Source: Pieris napi
Taxonomy: Eukaryota; Arthropoda; Insecta; Lepidoptera; Pieridae
Length of the DNA: 64,000 nucleotides
Reading direction: 5' to 3'
Assembly (NCBI RefSeq): GCF_905475465.1
Contig: NC_062259.1
Span: forward strand, 9,062,501-9,126,500
A program made the position numbers and the translations under genes. Below are positions 49,041 to 59,480 of this stretch, one piece after another (positions within the stretch are counted from its first letter, which is position 1; each line of letters starts with the position of its first letter). The notes beneath the pieces are model-generated. The model did not search any database, was not told where the DNA came from, and worked only from the letters and a program-made list of their open reading frames with translations.

Positions 49041-49054
49041 CACGTCTTTAATTG

Positions 49055-50086
49055 TAAAATAACTCCCTTTCTCCTAGTTTAATCCACTTTCCCAAACAGT
49101 ACCTAATATTTGCTGAAATTATGAGCTTACGAAGTTAGGTAAAAATATATATCGATAAAATAATAATTAAATAATGACGAAATATAGACTATTTAGACAA
49201 AAACGAAAAATAGCTTGTACGGCTTAATACGATGCGACGGACGATTTTTGAGAAATGAAGATAGTCCATATTGCGGAACCATTGACGCACTTACCCTACA
49301 CATAAAGTAAAAGTCGTATTTATTAGGTGTCTACCTATGTTGCTAAAAATTGTTTACTTAATATTATATATTATACTTATAAATTAATTTTTATTAAGAA
49401 TTTACGATGTTAACCCAAAATCAAAAAGTATAGAAAATAAACTAATCATAACAAATGTTGGAAAATTTTTACTGTTATAAGGCATTATAACAGTAAAAAT
49501 TTTCCAACATTTGTTACCGTTACCAATTGAAACTACGTAATTGTTTGTTTATCTCCTGCTTTTGAATAATTCCATAAATCATGAGGTTCACATCCCAGAA
49601 TATTACGCAATTTGCGACGTTGTCGCGCTTGTTTTTTGTTCTCGCTATTCAAAGATTAGCAACCTCGCCCAAACGTCACTGCGTACGAATAATTTTTAAA
49701 GCGATGGCTCAACTCTCCCGGAAGTTGTATGATTTAATTTCAGTTTGTTACGTAAACATTTCATAATTTTCTACAGCTGACATCCAACGTCAAAATTTGT
49801 AAATATCGAAGAGTTACAGCTTCTCCACAGAAATGAATGAGTTTATGTCTACTTTATTAGTTAATTGTCTTTGACACAAACTAAAGTATTGATATTAATT
49901 TAGTATTAAGGTCTCGTTACTAGACTATACAATAAAAAATAAAAGAAAGATTAAAATCTTACCCTAATTATTGTATACCATGCAATCTTCTTTTTTTACT
50001 AATGGCTAGGTAGAATCAATCTTATTTATATGATTGGCAGTGACATCTTACAATGTCTGAAACTTTAGTGTTAAACAAGTATTCTG
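49055..50086. other. Upstream region of the TSP1 gene
   Basis: AT-rich sequence with the perfect hairpin annotated separately. It should include the promoter of the plus-strand gene. No exon is recognised. Confidence 0.3.
49449..49516. repeat. Perfect 32-bp-arm hairpin
   Basis: Arms 49449-49480 and 49485-49516 are exact complements around a GGCA spacer; the core is GTTGGAAAATTTTTACTG. No target duplication is seen and the origin is unknown. Confidence 0.9.
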
Positions 50087-53000
50087 ATGACAATTTATTT
50101 AATATTAATCTGTTTGACTATATGCATTATAAATGTAACCGAAAGTAAAAAACCTTATGACAAAAACAAATTAGCCACATGGCAGCTGGAATGTGAATTA
50201 GGTATTATTTCCGACCCCGAATGCCCTGTTGATGGTGGATGGTCTGCTTGGACCTCATGGACAAGCTGTCAAGGATCTTGCGATGAAACTGGTCACCGTA
50301 GGAGGACAAGAGAATGCATAAATCCACCACCGTCAAAAAATGGGTTACCATGTAGTGGAACAGATTACGAAATGGAAACATGTTACCTTAATAATTGCAG
50401 TTTAAAAGATTTTCGTTTATTGGTGAAGGGTGATCCAGCTAGATCTACGGGTCTCAGACAATTAGAGGCAGTTCCCGCTGTTGCAGAACGTTGTTTGCAA
50501 ATTGAATGTCCGTTTGAAGCAATTGAAGCTGCTTTAGTAACAGAGAACATATGGCAATTAAATGCGGAAGAGATATGGAATGATTTGCTTTGTGTTAAGC
50601 GTAATTTAGGATGCCCCGTCACAGGACAGTGGAGTGCGTGGGACTCTTGGTCTATTTGCGGAGCACGTTGCGGAAAGGGTTTGCGATGGAAACAAAGAAA
50701 ATGCGATACACCTCCTCCTTCAGATGCTCGCCTTACCTGTTCTGGATCCCCATTACAATATGAAGAATGTGAAGGTGATCAATGCGCTATAGAAGAACCG
50801 TATCTAGAACATTCGTCTACAGGTTCTTGGACGCCATGGGGCTCTTGGACGGAGTGTTCAGAAAATTGTGGTATGGGTATTAGGCGGAGAAAAAGATTAT
50901 GCATTGAAAAATATACACCTCATTCGCTTTTTACCTGGAACACAAATTGTCGCGGACAATATGATCAAGTGGAAACTTGCTCGAAAAAAAAATGTAACCT
51001 CGATGGTGGATGGTCAGGTTGGAGCGCTTGGGGTGCGTGCTCCCAAACATGTGGGGCAGGTAAACGCTCTAGGTGTAGATCCTGCACGAGACCCTCACCG
51101 TTTGGGAAAGGTAAAAATTGCTTCGGATCACGAACTGAAGTTGGAACGTGTCACTTAAAGCCGTGTGAGGTTTATTCTCATACAGTGAGTTTTTTCAACG
51201 GTGACTCTGCTTTAGAATATTTTTTTCCAAAACAACACTTCACTTTTTTTCACTTTTATATCCGTTTTATGCCTTTGTCGCCGTCAGGAACAATCGTTCG
51301 TCGGGGAAAATTGAATGATCCATTTATACATCTAACATTGCATAAATGGCATTTATGTTTGGATATCAGTGGTTCGTCAAAATGTATATTGCCTCGCTTT
51401 TGTTCACCTAATTCAATAGCTCCCGCTGTTTGGCATTCAGCTCTAGTCACATTCACAAATAATGCAGCTTTATTGCGAATTGATGACGCACAAATGCCGT
51501 TGAAATATTCCGTGTCATGTAATCCTGAGCTAGATAAAAATGTATTATCTATAAGCGTAGGCAAAGAATTTCATGGAGCTGTCGAAGAAATTATTGTTAA
51601 TTTCATTCCGTTGAGTATGTTCATTGAAAAACAACGACATTTAAGCACTTCATCAAAATTATTTCCAATATCCGCTTCAAATATTGTATATGACAAGGCC
51701 AATCTTGATGAAGCTTTTGTTTCACTAGAAAACGACTATTATATTCGCATACCCTGTTTTAATAAAAGTGAAGACACTTGGCATGTGAAATTGACTTTAA
51801 ACCCTACAACGGGTGATGGTTTAATCTTAGTCATATACGATAGCTTGATTGGTAATTGGATATTATTAGCATTAGAGAATTTTCGTTTAAAAATTAAATT
51901 AAAAGCCGGTGAATGGAAACCCGAATCACTAAGTTCTACTGCGCATCAAATCGACCAATGGATAGATTTGAGCATATCCAAAAGAAAGTCAGCAAACGTA
52001 ATTGAAGCTGCTATAAATGGTAGAGAACGGTTGCATATATTTTTGAATAATTGGCAATTTCAGAAGAGAGATGGTAATAATAGACGTCAAACTTACGTAA
52101 ATGATTCAAGTGCAGGTATTTACAATATATGTGGTGATATCGATGATAAATACGCTACTGTTTTACCGAACACCATCCACCACATCAAATGTAGGGATGA
52201 ATTTTATGTCGGCGACATACCTTTTTATATTAAGAAAAATATTTCTGAAGACATCCAAGGGTTTTCCGGCACTATTGCTTCTATACATATTAATGGCGCT
52301 TTATTAAACCTTCATGATTGCAATAGAGAAAGAAATATGGGTAATACCGTTCAGTTATCTTCGCGCACAGCGAGTCTCTCTGGATCTTATCATGAAACAG
52401 CGTGGGGTAAATCAAACATACTTAATCTCACCTGCATATATTCTAAGGTTTTAAGTTCTGTTAAAAGTCAAAGTTATTGGGTAATGTTAGACACAGCTAT
52501 CTCCGGAAGATTGAGCAGCAAGAATGTTACGGTTTATGATGATGGAAGGATCCTCAGACTTTCGTTACCGGAAGATAAAGAACTGAGAGGGTTTTATACT
52601 TGCAGGTCATACTCAAACGAAAGAACTCGTAACGTAATCACATACGGCGTCATTGGTAAATTTGAAAACAATTTCATGGGCCCTGATTTCACCACAGCTT
52701 TGGCAGTATTTACGACACTTTCCCTAGTAGTATTCACATTAGGATGGCTTATAACAGAAGGTATCAATGATCTTCGCGATGGATATGGGTTTTTCAGAGA
52801 CATACATCTTACCCCTGAAAAAGAAGCTGAGGCTGTTTGCAATTATATCGACCAAAATATACACTTATTGGGTTCGAAGAGTGCAGCTAGAGTGGCGAAA
52901 GCAAGAGCAAGACGCAAAGCCAGGCAATTAGCAAGTAGAGCAAGCTTCGCGGCGCAGGAACCAGAAGGTTTGATGGAAATAGATAACAACGGTTCCGTTA

Positions 53001-53389
53001 TTGAAGAATCACCTTCAACCTCGTTGCTTCAATTACCAGATACAAAATGTCTCCGTATAGAACCATCTCACCAAGTTTTTAGATGCGAACCGTCGTATGT
53101 TAGTTCACCCCGGCACGGCTCTAACATAACTTCCCCTCTAACTAGAATAACGTCCTCCTCGTCTATAGAAAATTCTTCTAGGAATCTCTACTCAAAGTTA
53201 TTACTTAGTAAAACAAGAACTTCATCAAAAGAAAATTTAGGTGCCCAGATATTACATCGAATTAAAAACGAGATACCCTCAAATCGATTACAATTACTAA
53301 CAATAAAACCATCAGCACTAGTAAATACTTTATCACCAGGGCAACGAGTATTACAAAAATTCCAGCAGTTAAAAATGGATGATCCTTAA
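50087..53389 (+). CDS. Single-pass membrane protein with TSP1 repeats, LamG-like and Ig-like domains
   Basis: One open frame of 1100 residues with no visible intron. The signal peptide is MTIYLILICLTICIINVTES. Four thrombospondin type-1 repeats lie at about residues 47-105, 175-235, 244-305 and 305-361 (GGWSAWTSWTSCQGSCDETG, GQWSAWDSWSICGARCGKG, GSWTPWGSWTECSENCGMG, GGWSGWSAWGACSQTCGAG), the first two separated by a helical segment. Two LamG-like regions occupy about 361-515 and 541-746, and an Ig-like domain 761-851 (LNLTCIYSK, GRILRLSLPEDKELRGFYTC). The membrane span is about 867-890 (ALAVFTTLSLVVFTLGWLI), followed by a 210-residue basic, serine-rich tail. It is probably a cell-surface adhesion or guidance-type receptor; the ligand is unknown and I do not recognise a named orthologue. 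AATAAA is at 53448-53453. Confidence 0.85.
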   Translation: MTIYLILICLTICIINVTESKKPYDKNKLATWQLECELGIISDPECPVDGGWSAWTSWTSCQGSCDETGHRRRTRECINPPPSKNGLPCSGTDYEMETCYLNNCSLKDFRLLVKGDPARSTGLRQLEAVPAVAERCLQIECPFEAIEAALVTENIWQLNAEEIWNDLLCVKRNLGCPVTGQWSAWDSWSICGARCGKGLRWKQRKCDTPPPSDARLTCSGSPLQYEECEGDQCAIEEPYLEHSSTGSWTPWGSWTECSENCGMGIRRRKRLCIEKYTPHSLFTWNTNCRGQYDQVETCSKKKCNLDGGWSGWSAWGACSQTCGAGKRSRCRSCTRPSPFGKGKNCFGSRTEVGTCHLKPCEVYSHTVSFFNGDSALEYFFPKQHFTFFHFYIRFMPLSPSGTIVRRGKLNDPFIHLTLHKWHLCLDISGSSKCILPRFCSPNSIAPAVWHSALVTFTNNAALLRIDDAQMPLKYSVSCNPELDKNVLSISVGKEFHGAVEEIIVNFIPLSMFIEKQRHLSTSSKLFPISASNIVYDKANLDEAFVSLENDYYIRIPCFNKSEDTWHVKLTLNPTTGDGLILVIYDSLIGNWILLALENFRLKIKLKAGEWKPESLSSTAHQIDQWIDLSISKRKSANVIEAAINGRERLHIFLNNWQFQKRDGNNRRQTYVNDSSAGIYNICGDIDDKYATVLPNTIHHIKCRDEFYVGDIPFYIKKNISEDIQGFSGTIASIHINGALLNLHDCNRERNMGNTVQLSSRTASLSGSYHETAWGKSNILNLTCIYSKVLSSVKSQSYWVMLDTAISGRLSSKNVTVYDDGRILRLSLPEDKELRGFYTCRSYSNERTRNVITYGVIGKFENNFMGPDFTTALAVFTTLSLVVFTLGWLITEGINDLRDGYGFFRDIHLTPEKEAEAVCNYIDQNIHLLGSKSAARVAKARARRKARQLASRASFAAQEPEGLMEIDNNGSVIEESPSTSLLQLPDTKCLRIEPSHQVFRCEPSYVSSPRHGSNITSPLTRITSSSSIENSSRNLYSKLLLSKTRTSSKENLGAQILHRIKNEIPSNRLQLLTIKPSALVNTLSPGQRVLQKFQQLKMDDP

Positions 53390-54182
53390 CTTTAATTCTA
53401 CAATTATATCATTTTAAGAAAAAATGATAAGCATGTCTAAAGGATTAAATAAAACAGGAATTTATTGAAGCGTGCCAACATATATTTCTATCGATCTGTT
53501 TTACATAGATTAATATTATAAATTTTCTTTCTACAGTTATAGAGCCGAATATTTATTTATAGCGCCAATGATGCTACACTTAAGGAAAAAGGCAAGACAC
53601 ATAAAATACATTTCAAAAACTCATAACAAATTCCATTGAAAAGTAAATAAATGCATAAAAGGTATATTTTTTTAAATTATTGTACTACCTATATGACTAG
53701 TTATATAGCTATAAACTCTAGAAAGATAATACAATTTTAAACACTGCATATTATATTATTTTACCCAGAACTTAAATAATAATCGAGACAAACTTTTAAC
53801 CAATATTAAATTCGAGTTTTGACTAGTCTTGGTAAAAAACTCGATATACAATTGTACTTTTAAAAATCATATAAAATCTCATACAATAGTAGGTATATGT
53901 AAATGTCTTTTATATAACATGAGCAATAATTAATAAACTATAATAATAGTAACAAATAAAACACCCTAACGAAAGCGGCTATTCATAAAATGTAGAGCTT
54001 ACCAACATAAACTAGTTCCTAAAGGAAATATTTTTAACAACACATTGTACGTTTCGTTAATCAATAAAGTAAAAAAACAGATCATTTTATTTATTATACA
54101 TAAACGACGATTGCATTATTATAGCTACAGACTATTGACCTAATATCGTTACAATTCAATTTCGATCGCTTGTATTTTTGCC
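53390..54182. other. Convergent 3' UTRs
   Basis: The plus-strand TSP1 gene and minus-strand SLC66A3 gene end toward each other here. A minus-strand polyadenylation signal (TTTATT on plus) is at 54086-54091. Nothing else is seen. Confidence 0.45.
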
Positions 54183-56529
54183 TTAATCGACGTGGTAGTG
54201 ACGACGCACAGATGGCTCACGACGGCGAGTTGCAATCATAGGTGTTTGCACCTGCAGTTGATAATAGACCGCTGTTCCCAATACGGCACTACTCAATATC
54301 ACCGAGACTGAATAATTAAGTAACAGGTGCTTGTCCGCGGAATCCATGAAAACAGTGAAAAAGCGACCTAAAAGCAATTACTTCTTTTAATTTTTATACC
54401 GACGTTGTAACGTTACATAGTTTTATCTAAAAAAAACAATACAATGTAGATTAAATGAGGCAGTACTTTTCGGCGCGTTAGCATGATGAATGTAAATCAT
54501 ATAATATAATTTCAAAAGACAGAACACAATGTTTTTAAACGATACTTATGTTTAAAAAATTTTTTATTTATTTCGTTCCCTACAGCTACATTAAATTAGA
54601 TATAACAAAAAAGTATACAAAATATATAGCCTAAGATGGAAGACATAATAAATATAAAAAAAACGTAAATAAAAAATATTAAATAGATTTAACTAAGTAC
54701 TACCTAATTCGGGTGTGTCTTGTGATGGTGTGTAAGTGATTATGTGTATGTGGGATGTGCTCATGATGTAGGTTATTTAGCGCTATGGATATTCTTAATA
54801 CTCCTTTTAAGCATATTCCATAGCTTTCACAATTCGGGGCATAAATAATGGTATGTCCGAAATATTATGTTACGAAACCTGAAACTTTCAAAGATATTTT
54901 TTGTTAAGACGTCAGCTAACCATACAATGAATGTTATAAAAATAGACGGTTGCCAATTACAATATAACAATCGCGAATCGCTCTTGGGGCTGACTCTTGA
55001 CGTAGACGTATCTAATATAATAGCTTAAATCACTTGTATCCTATCGTTATATGCTACAATTTGTACTGTGTCACATGTATTTTTTTAACTATTTGAAACA
55101 TATGAAATTCATTAATATCGCAAGCAGCTGACACCAAGCATTGCGTAGCTAAGTTGGCAACGAGTTTAGATTCGCGTCAAACCCATGACTCATGGGGAGA
55201 CCCATGAGATACTCACTGCCTAGCTATTATAGGGAAAGTTATGAATGCAGAAATTTATCAGACCAGGCATTATATTTGGCTGCAGTATTTTTTTCTAGCC
55301 CTGAAAAATTACTAACAACTTTAACAAGCTGTATATGCCTTGCTGCTTATATTTGCATTAACAAATTTTTAAAGAAGAAGGCTGTATAAGATTTTAACAT
55401 TCATAACAAGATAAAATAAAATTATCACCACACTTCGCAAAAATCTTTCATCATAGCAATGAACATTTCCTTTTTATCATCCACATCATATGATTTTACA
55501 CAATTAAATGTAGATACATAAGTATAAGTGAATATAATAAAACATGTACTTACCAGCATTAGTTAAAGCTGACATAGCCCAAGTTTCCATTGATATAGCA
55601 TCTGAATTTGAAGCCCTGATCATTCCCACAATGTAAGTTACCTTAGCAACACCACTCAAAGGCAAACATAGTGGCTAAAAAAATAAAAAAAAGTTTAAAA
55701 ATTAATGTATAGTTTTGTTATATGAATTCGTTTAAAGTTTTATGAATATAAAAGAAGTATGTATAATATGAATATCACTACTATAAATAATTTTTTAACA
55801 CTTACAACAAGATAGTTAAGGGTCTCCATAGGTATTATTTCAATCAAGAATGCAGATACGGATACAATATATATGACAGCAGTTATTGATGTGTACTTGT
55901 TAGCCAGATGTCCTTTAGCTCTTAGTACATAAAACAACATTATATACTCCTGAATCAGTAGAGCTAAGTATTCCAGATAAGTATTTAATGTGTACTTATT
56001 TTTAAAGTTATACAATGCCATTATAGAGTATCTGTAAAAAAACAATACTATTTACTGGTGGCCTTTTGTGTCTTACCAGTAAGAATACAAATATATCTAT
56101 TTTTCATCATCTTTATTTGGCAAGAATCAACCTCTTTGCCTACAAAGTCTAAATTATAATTATTTCTACAGAAATTAAGCACAAAGCCTTTGCTACAAAA
56201 GCATTTCAAAATATTGACAAATCTATGGTCAAGCATTTTATAATAAATTAGTCTGTTTAAATCTAATAATCCTTTAATTTAGCTACATAATTCTCAAATT
56301 TATGAAGTAAAATTTTTATAAAGAAATATTTAGATTATAACTTATTTAAAAACAATTACCCAACAATTTCCATTGCAATAGCTTGAAGACTTAAGCCTTT
56401 AATTTCACTTGGCCGCTTGTTCTTTAAGTGAAAGATTTGTGGCACTTTTAAAAATAAACATGTGAGTACTATGGTCCAATTTAAAAAATCCACAGCAAAA
56501 GCTTGTACTTCTACTTTCCAGGTATCCAT
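54183..56529 (-). CDS. SLC66A3: SLC66A3 / PQ-loop repeat protein 3 (4 exons, complete)
   Basis: Minus-strand exons 56360-56529, 55806-56031, 55554-55674 and 54183-54367 join in frame to 233 residues. PQ-loop proteins have seven membrane helices; relatives (cystinosin, MPDU1, SWEETs) move small solutes across organelle membranes, but the SLC66A3 substrate is not established. The first PQ motif is LKVPQI in exon 1, followed by KGLSLQAIAMEIVGYS, and exon 2 has NTYLEYLALLIQEYIMLFYV, the human SLC66A3 pattern. The second repeat is in exon 3: LSGVAKVTYIVGMI, SDAISMETWAMSALTN. The tail RRREPSVRRHYHVD is basic. An in-frame ATG at 56529 precedes the first helix; a 5' UTR exon probably ends near 56640 (a complement of AG|gtaagt). 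MPDU1 is less similar in motif order. Confidence 0.88.
55192..55389 (+). CDS. Possible nested small membrane protein (65 residues)
   Basis: An ATG frame inside the last intron of SLC66A3, on the opposite strand, reads MGRPMRYSLPSYYRESYECR and ends with a short hydrophobic segment (TLTSCICLAAYICI) followed by NKFLKKKAV. AATAAA lies just beyond the stop (about 55414). The tail-anchored layout with lysines looks protein-like, and the frame is longer than expected by chance in AT-rich intron, but no family is recognised. It may be nothing. Confidence 0.3.
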   Translation: MGRPMRYSLPSYYRESYECRNLSDQALYLAAVFFSSPEKLLTTLTSCICLAAYICINKFLKKKAV

Positions 56530-57128
56530 ATTTGTCCTTAAAAAATATATTGAAATAAATCAGCCCGAAAATGAAACAAATTTACTAAATATTTAAGCAT
56601 ATTATTAATACTCACATGATATCGAAATTATTACTTACCAGTTAAAATTTCGGAAACACGAACGACACATGCACTAACGAATGCAATGGTTTGCACAGTG
56701 CCGGATCACGGTTTGCAGTCAATTGAATATCAAGCTTTTGTGCGAATATTCTCCATCTCCCTCAACCCTCGCCGATTTCAGGGGAGCCTCACCTATCTAC
56801 ACCCGCCGCTCCGTTATAATTAGTATAAGCGTAGGTGCACTATGAAGCATTATTACTTACATTATCATGAAAATAATTGTTTTATAAGACTTGGTACTTG
56901 AATTATTATAGGTTCTTATCTCATTATTCTTAAAAAAATTATAATGTTTATTTATTTTGGGTTAATTATCCGCAATTGAATTCATCTACAAAAATTGAAA
57001 TTGTACTTCAAATTACATAAAAAATAGATACATATTACACAGGTACTTCACTATCAACAGCTATGAAGTGTCGTTTGTCATTTGTCAAAATGTCATATCT
57101 AATGGTCAATGCCATTATTTTAATGCAT
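56530..57128. other. SLC66A3 upstream region
   Basis: The minus-strand SLC66A3 5' UTR and promoter should lie at 56530-56830, which is locally GC-richer (near 56700-56815). No further gene is seen. Confidence 0.4.
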
Positions 57129-57192
57129 AGTTAGTTCATTATTTTTTGGTATATTATAAGCATATAATATACCAAAAAATAATGAACTAACT
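57129..57192. repeat. Perfect 30-bp-arm hairpin
   Basis: Arms 57129-57158 and 57163-57192 are exact complements around an AGCA spacer; the arm starts AGTTAGTTCATTATTTTTTG. No target duplication is visible. Confidence 0.9.
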
Positions 57193-59215
57193 GTTCTAGG
57201 TCACTATGAAACTTAGGTACTATCTTATTATTCATCAAACAAACTATTTACTACCTTCAGCGTATGAATTTTACTTTGACACTACGTTGACAATATGTCA
57301 TATATACTGTAAAGTCAATAAAATGTGTTTTATTGACAATGACATATTATTATAACGACAATCTTTAAATAGTAGAAACTAGAACATTTTTACTTATTTT
57401 TTAAGAAATGCTATCGGCAGGCGTTAATAATTATTGCAATTGTTAATTTGCGTATGAAATGGCAAATAATTGTTATTTTTCCATAAATGTATACAATATT
57501 ATCATTAATTTTATTATTTACTCTTATATATTATTATTATTAACACTTAATGAAATGAAAAACTAGTTTTGATAGTTGTAGGCGAAGGCGGTACCAGTTA
57601 GGGTAAGCCTATTGGAGATAGGAAAGCTCTACGGGGCTCTTATTTTTTATATATATTTTTTTCCTAACGTATACCTAAGTAGGAAAAAAATATAATTTAC
57701 TATCTGAAAATTTATCTGATTTCATATCTATTGGAGATTTCAATAAAAGGGTTAATTCTCAAGTTAGTCTAGACTTTTACTTAGCGTGTGGAAGGAGCTT
57801 TTGAGATAAATACATAATATTAACTTACTTAAAATTATTTAAAATCAAATGAGAAAAAAAATTATACATAAACAGCATAACATATAAATATATTAAAAAA
57901 CAATTTGTACCAACATACAAATAGTTTTTTTTAATTTGGGAACCACTTTCTTAACGGCGAGCCTAAGTTAAATCGTTAATGAGGTATAATTATGCAGTAC
58001 AATATGTTGTTGTCATTATTGCTTCGATAACGTCACTTGGCCGGCTGAGTGTCGCCAATGTTAGAGTGAAGATCGTCTTAGAAGCTGCGCAGAAGTTCTT
58101 CAAAAGCAGGGGCGCAGCTCCGTACCCATACCATGCCCTCACCCACCACGCCCTTCAAATCAACCGCTATTCTAAAAAACTTAGTACATTGTTTTGCTTA
58201 AGTATTTTGTCACAGCTTCTTCTATTACTATTTGACATTCAACGAAAGTGGAAGTGACTCCATACAAATCATATTGTTTAAGTGCCTAATCGACAAGTGT
58301 AAAAATCTCAAAATTAACAGCTGTTAATAAGTTAGTAAAAAGTTTATACAGTTAACGCATAAACTAGTTTGTTGTGATTTAATAAAAGAAACGTATTTAA
58401 TTAAATTGTGGTGCCTTAAAAATAACTTGCGTTAATATAAAAGTTTATACGGAGACTTCATAATAATATTACAGTTTTGTACAAATTTTATAAGGAAAGT
58501 ATTCCAATATAATATAAACATTGTTAAGGTGAGTTATTATTAAATTATAAGAAAATTTAAGGTAATAAGACAACATAGGTACCAAAACGTTTCAAAATTT
58601 ATATGACCTCATGTGACACAACATGTTTAGCATCGATAATTTATGTTCTGAAAATTAAAGAGATTTTTACTAATATAAGAATAATCTTAATTCTAAAACA
58701 GGAATTACCTAACCCGTTGTTAAAGTCTTCGCGAGGATCTAGTCTATCTATCCACTTTTTGTATCAGAAAATAGAAATTTATCGTTGTATCAATAGTAAG
58801 ATATTTGTTTTCGAATTCAATTCTTAGTTAACCGTATAATATTTATAAATTATTTAAATATATTTATTGTTGTCAATTTTTTTCCATAACAAAACATAGC
58901 ACAATATGCTTATTCGAATTAATTATCAATCCAAAAATCATCATCAATATTAAATATTACAATAGGCATTTTATTATAAAAACTAGTGACTAGTCCATAG
59001 TAGACAAAAACCATACTTTTTTCCAACGAATCTCTCCGTATCCTTGAACAAGTTTTGCCTTCGACCACATTCATTTCACTACTACCAACCTCCATTACTA
59101 CGTATCCCATTTCGTGAAACCAGCGCATGATGGTTTTTCCTCATTTCTCGATTCACTAGTATGTCCAGTCCACTTCCATTTGTCATCGCTATGCGTCTGC
59201 ATATGCTGATACACT
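57193..59215. other. Non-coding, AT-rich
   Basis: No gene is recognised. The patch 58020-58160 is GC-richer and open on the plus strand but has no domain signature and may be a transposon scrap. Confidence 0.3.
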
Positions 59216-59480
59216 CAGGGCCGGATTTAGAGGCCTCGGGGCAACAAAGGACTGGATCCCACTGGCCCCAAGTTATTTTCAACAAAATGAACAATTCTTT
59301 TCAGTCGAGTTTCAATTTTCAATTCAATTCAATTAATAAACAATTTATTGTGCAACCAAGTGGATTTATGCCGTATTTAACAAACATATGAAAATATATC
59401 GATGTCTGTATTGTCGAGGGCCCTCTTTTGTGGAGGATCCGGGCTGTAGCCCCGGTTGCCCTCCCCTCAATCCGGCCCTG
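59216..59480. mobile_element. hAT-like MITE, 265 bp
   Basis: Left end CAGGGCCGGATTTAGAGGCC and right-end complement CAGGGCCGGATTGAGGGG are terminal inverted repeats of the hAT type. The flanks gatacact and gataattt agree at five of eight positions, a decayed 8-bp target duplication. It has no coding capacity. Confidence 0.7.

Larger units (their letters stand above)
45416..49048 (-). mobile_element. Complete DNA transposon encoding a DUF7869-like transposase
   Basis: The 3,633-bp element starts AAGACGTGAGTGGATGAAGG and ends with the complement of the same sequence; the terminal arms are identical for 25 bases. It is flanked by perfect TAATTG copies at 45410-45415 and 49049-49054, a 6-bp target duplication. 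Several copies of a TATCACCTTCATCC-type word are clustered in the right 360 bases. It encloses a minus-strand gene resembling arthropod proteins annotated with the DUF7869 domain. Precise ends and target duplication show that it moved as a cut-and-paste unit. The superfamily is not certain; TIR and 6-bp duplication do not fit mariner, piggyBac or hAT. Confidence 0.8.

Noticed and set aside
55430..55530. Minus-strand frame reading KSYDVDDKKEMFIAMMKDFC in the last SLC66A3 intron
   Set aside because: It looks protein-like but has no acceptor or ATG in a sensible position and is out of frame with the adjacent SLC66A3 exon.
56048..56236. 62-codon minus-strand frame between SLC66A3 exons 1 and 2
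   Set aside because: It lies wholly in the intron defined by in-frame flanking exons and has no features of its own.
57979..58257. 92-codon frame with GC-rich centre
   Set aside because: The hydrophobic ends come from flanking AT-rich sequence and no domain is recognised.
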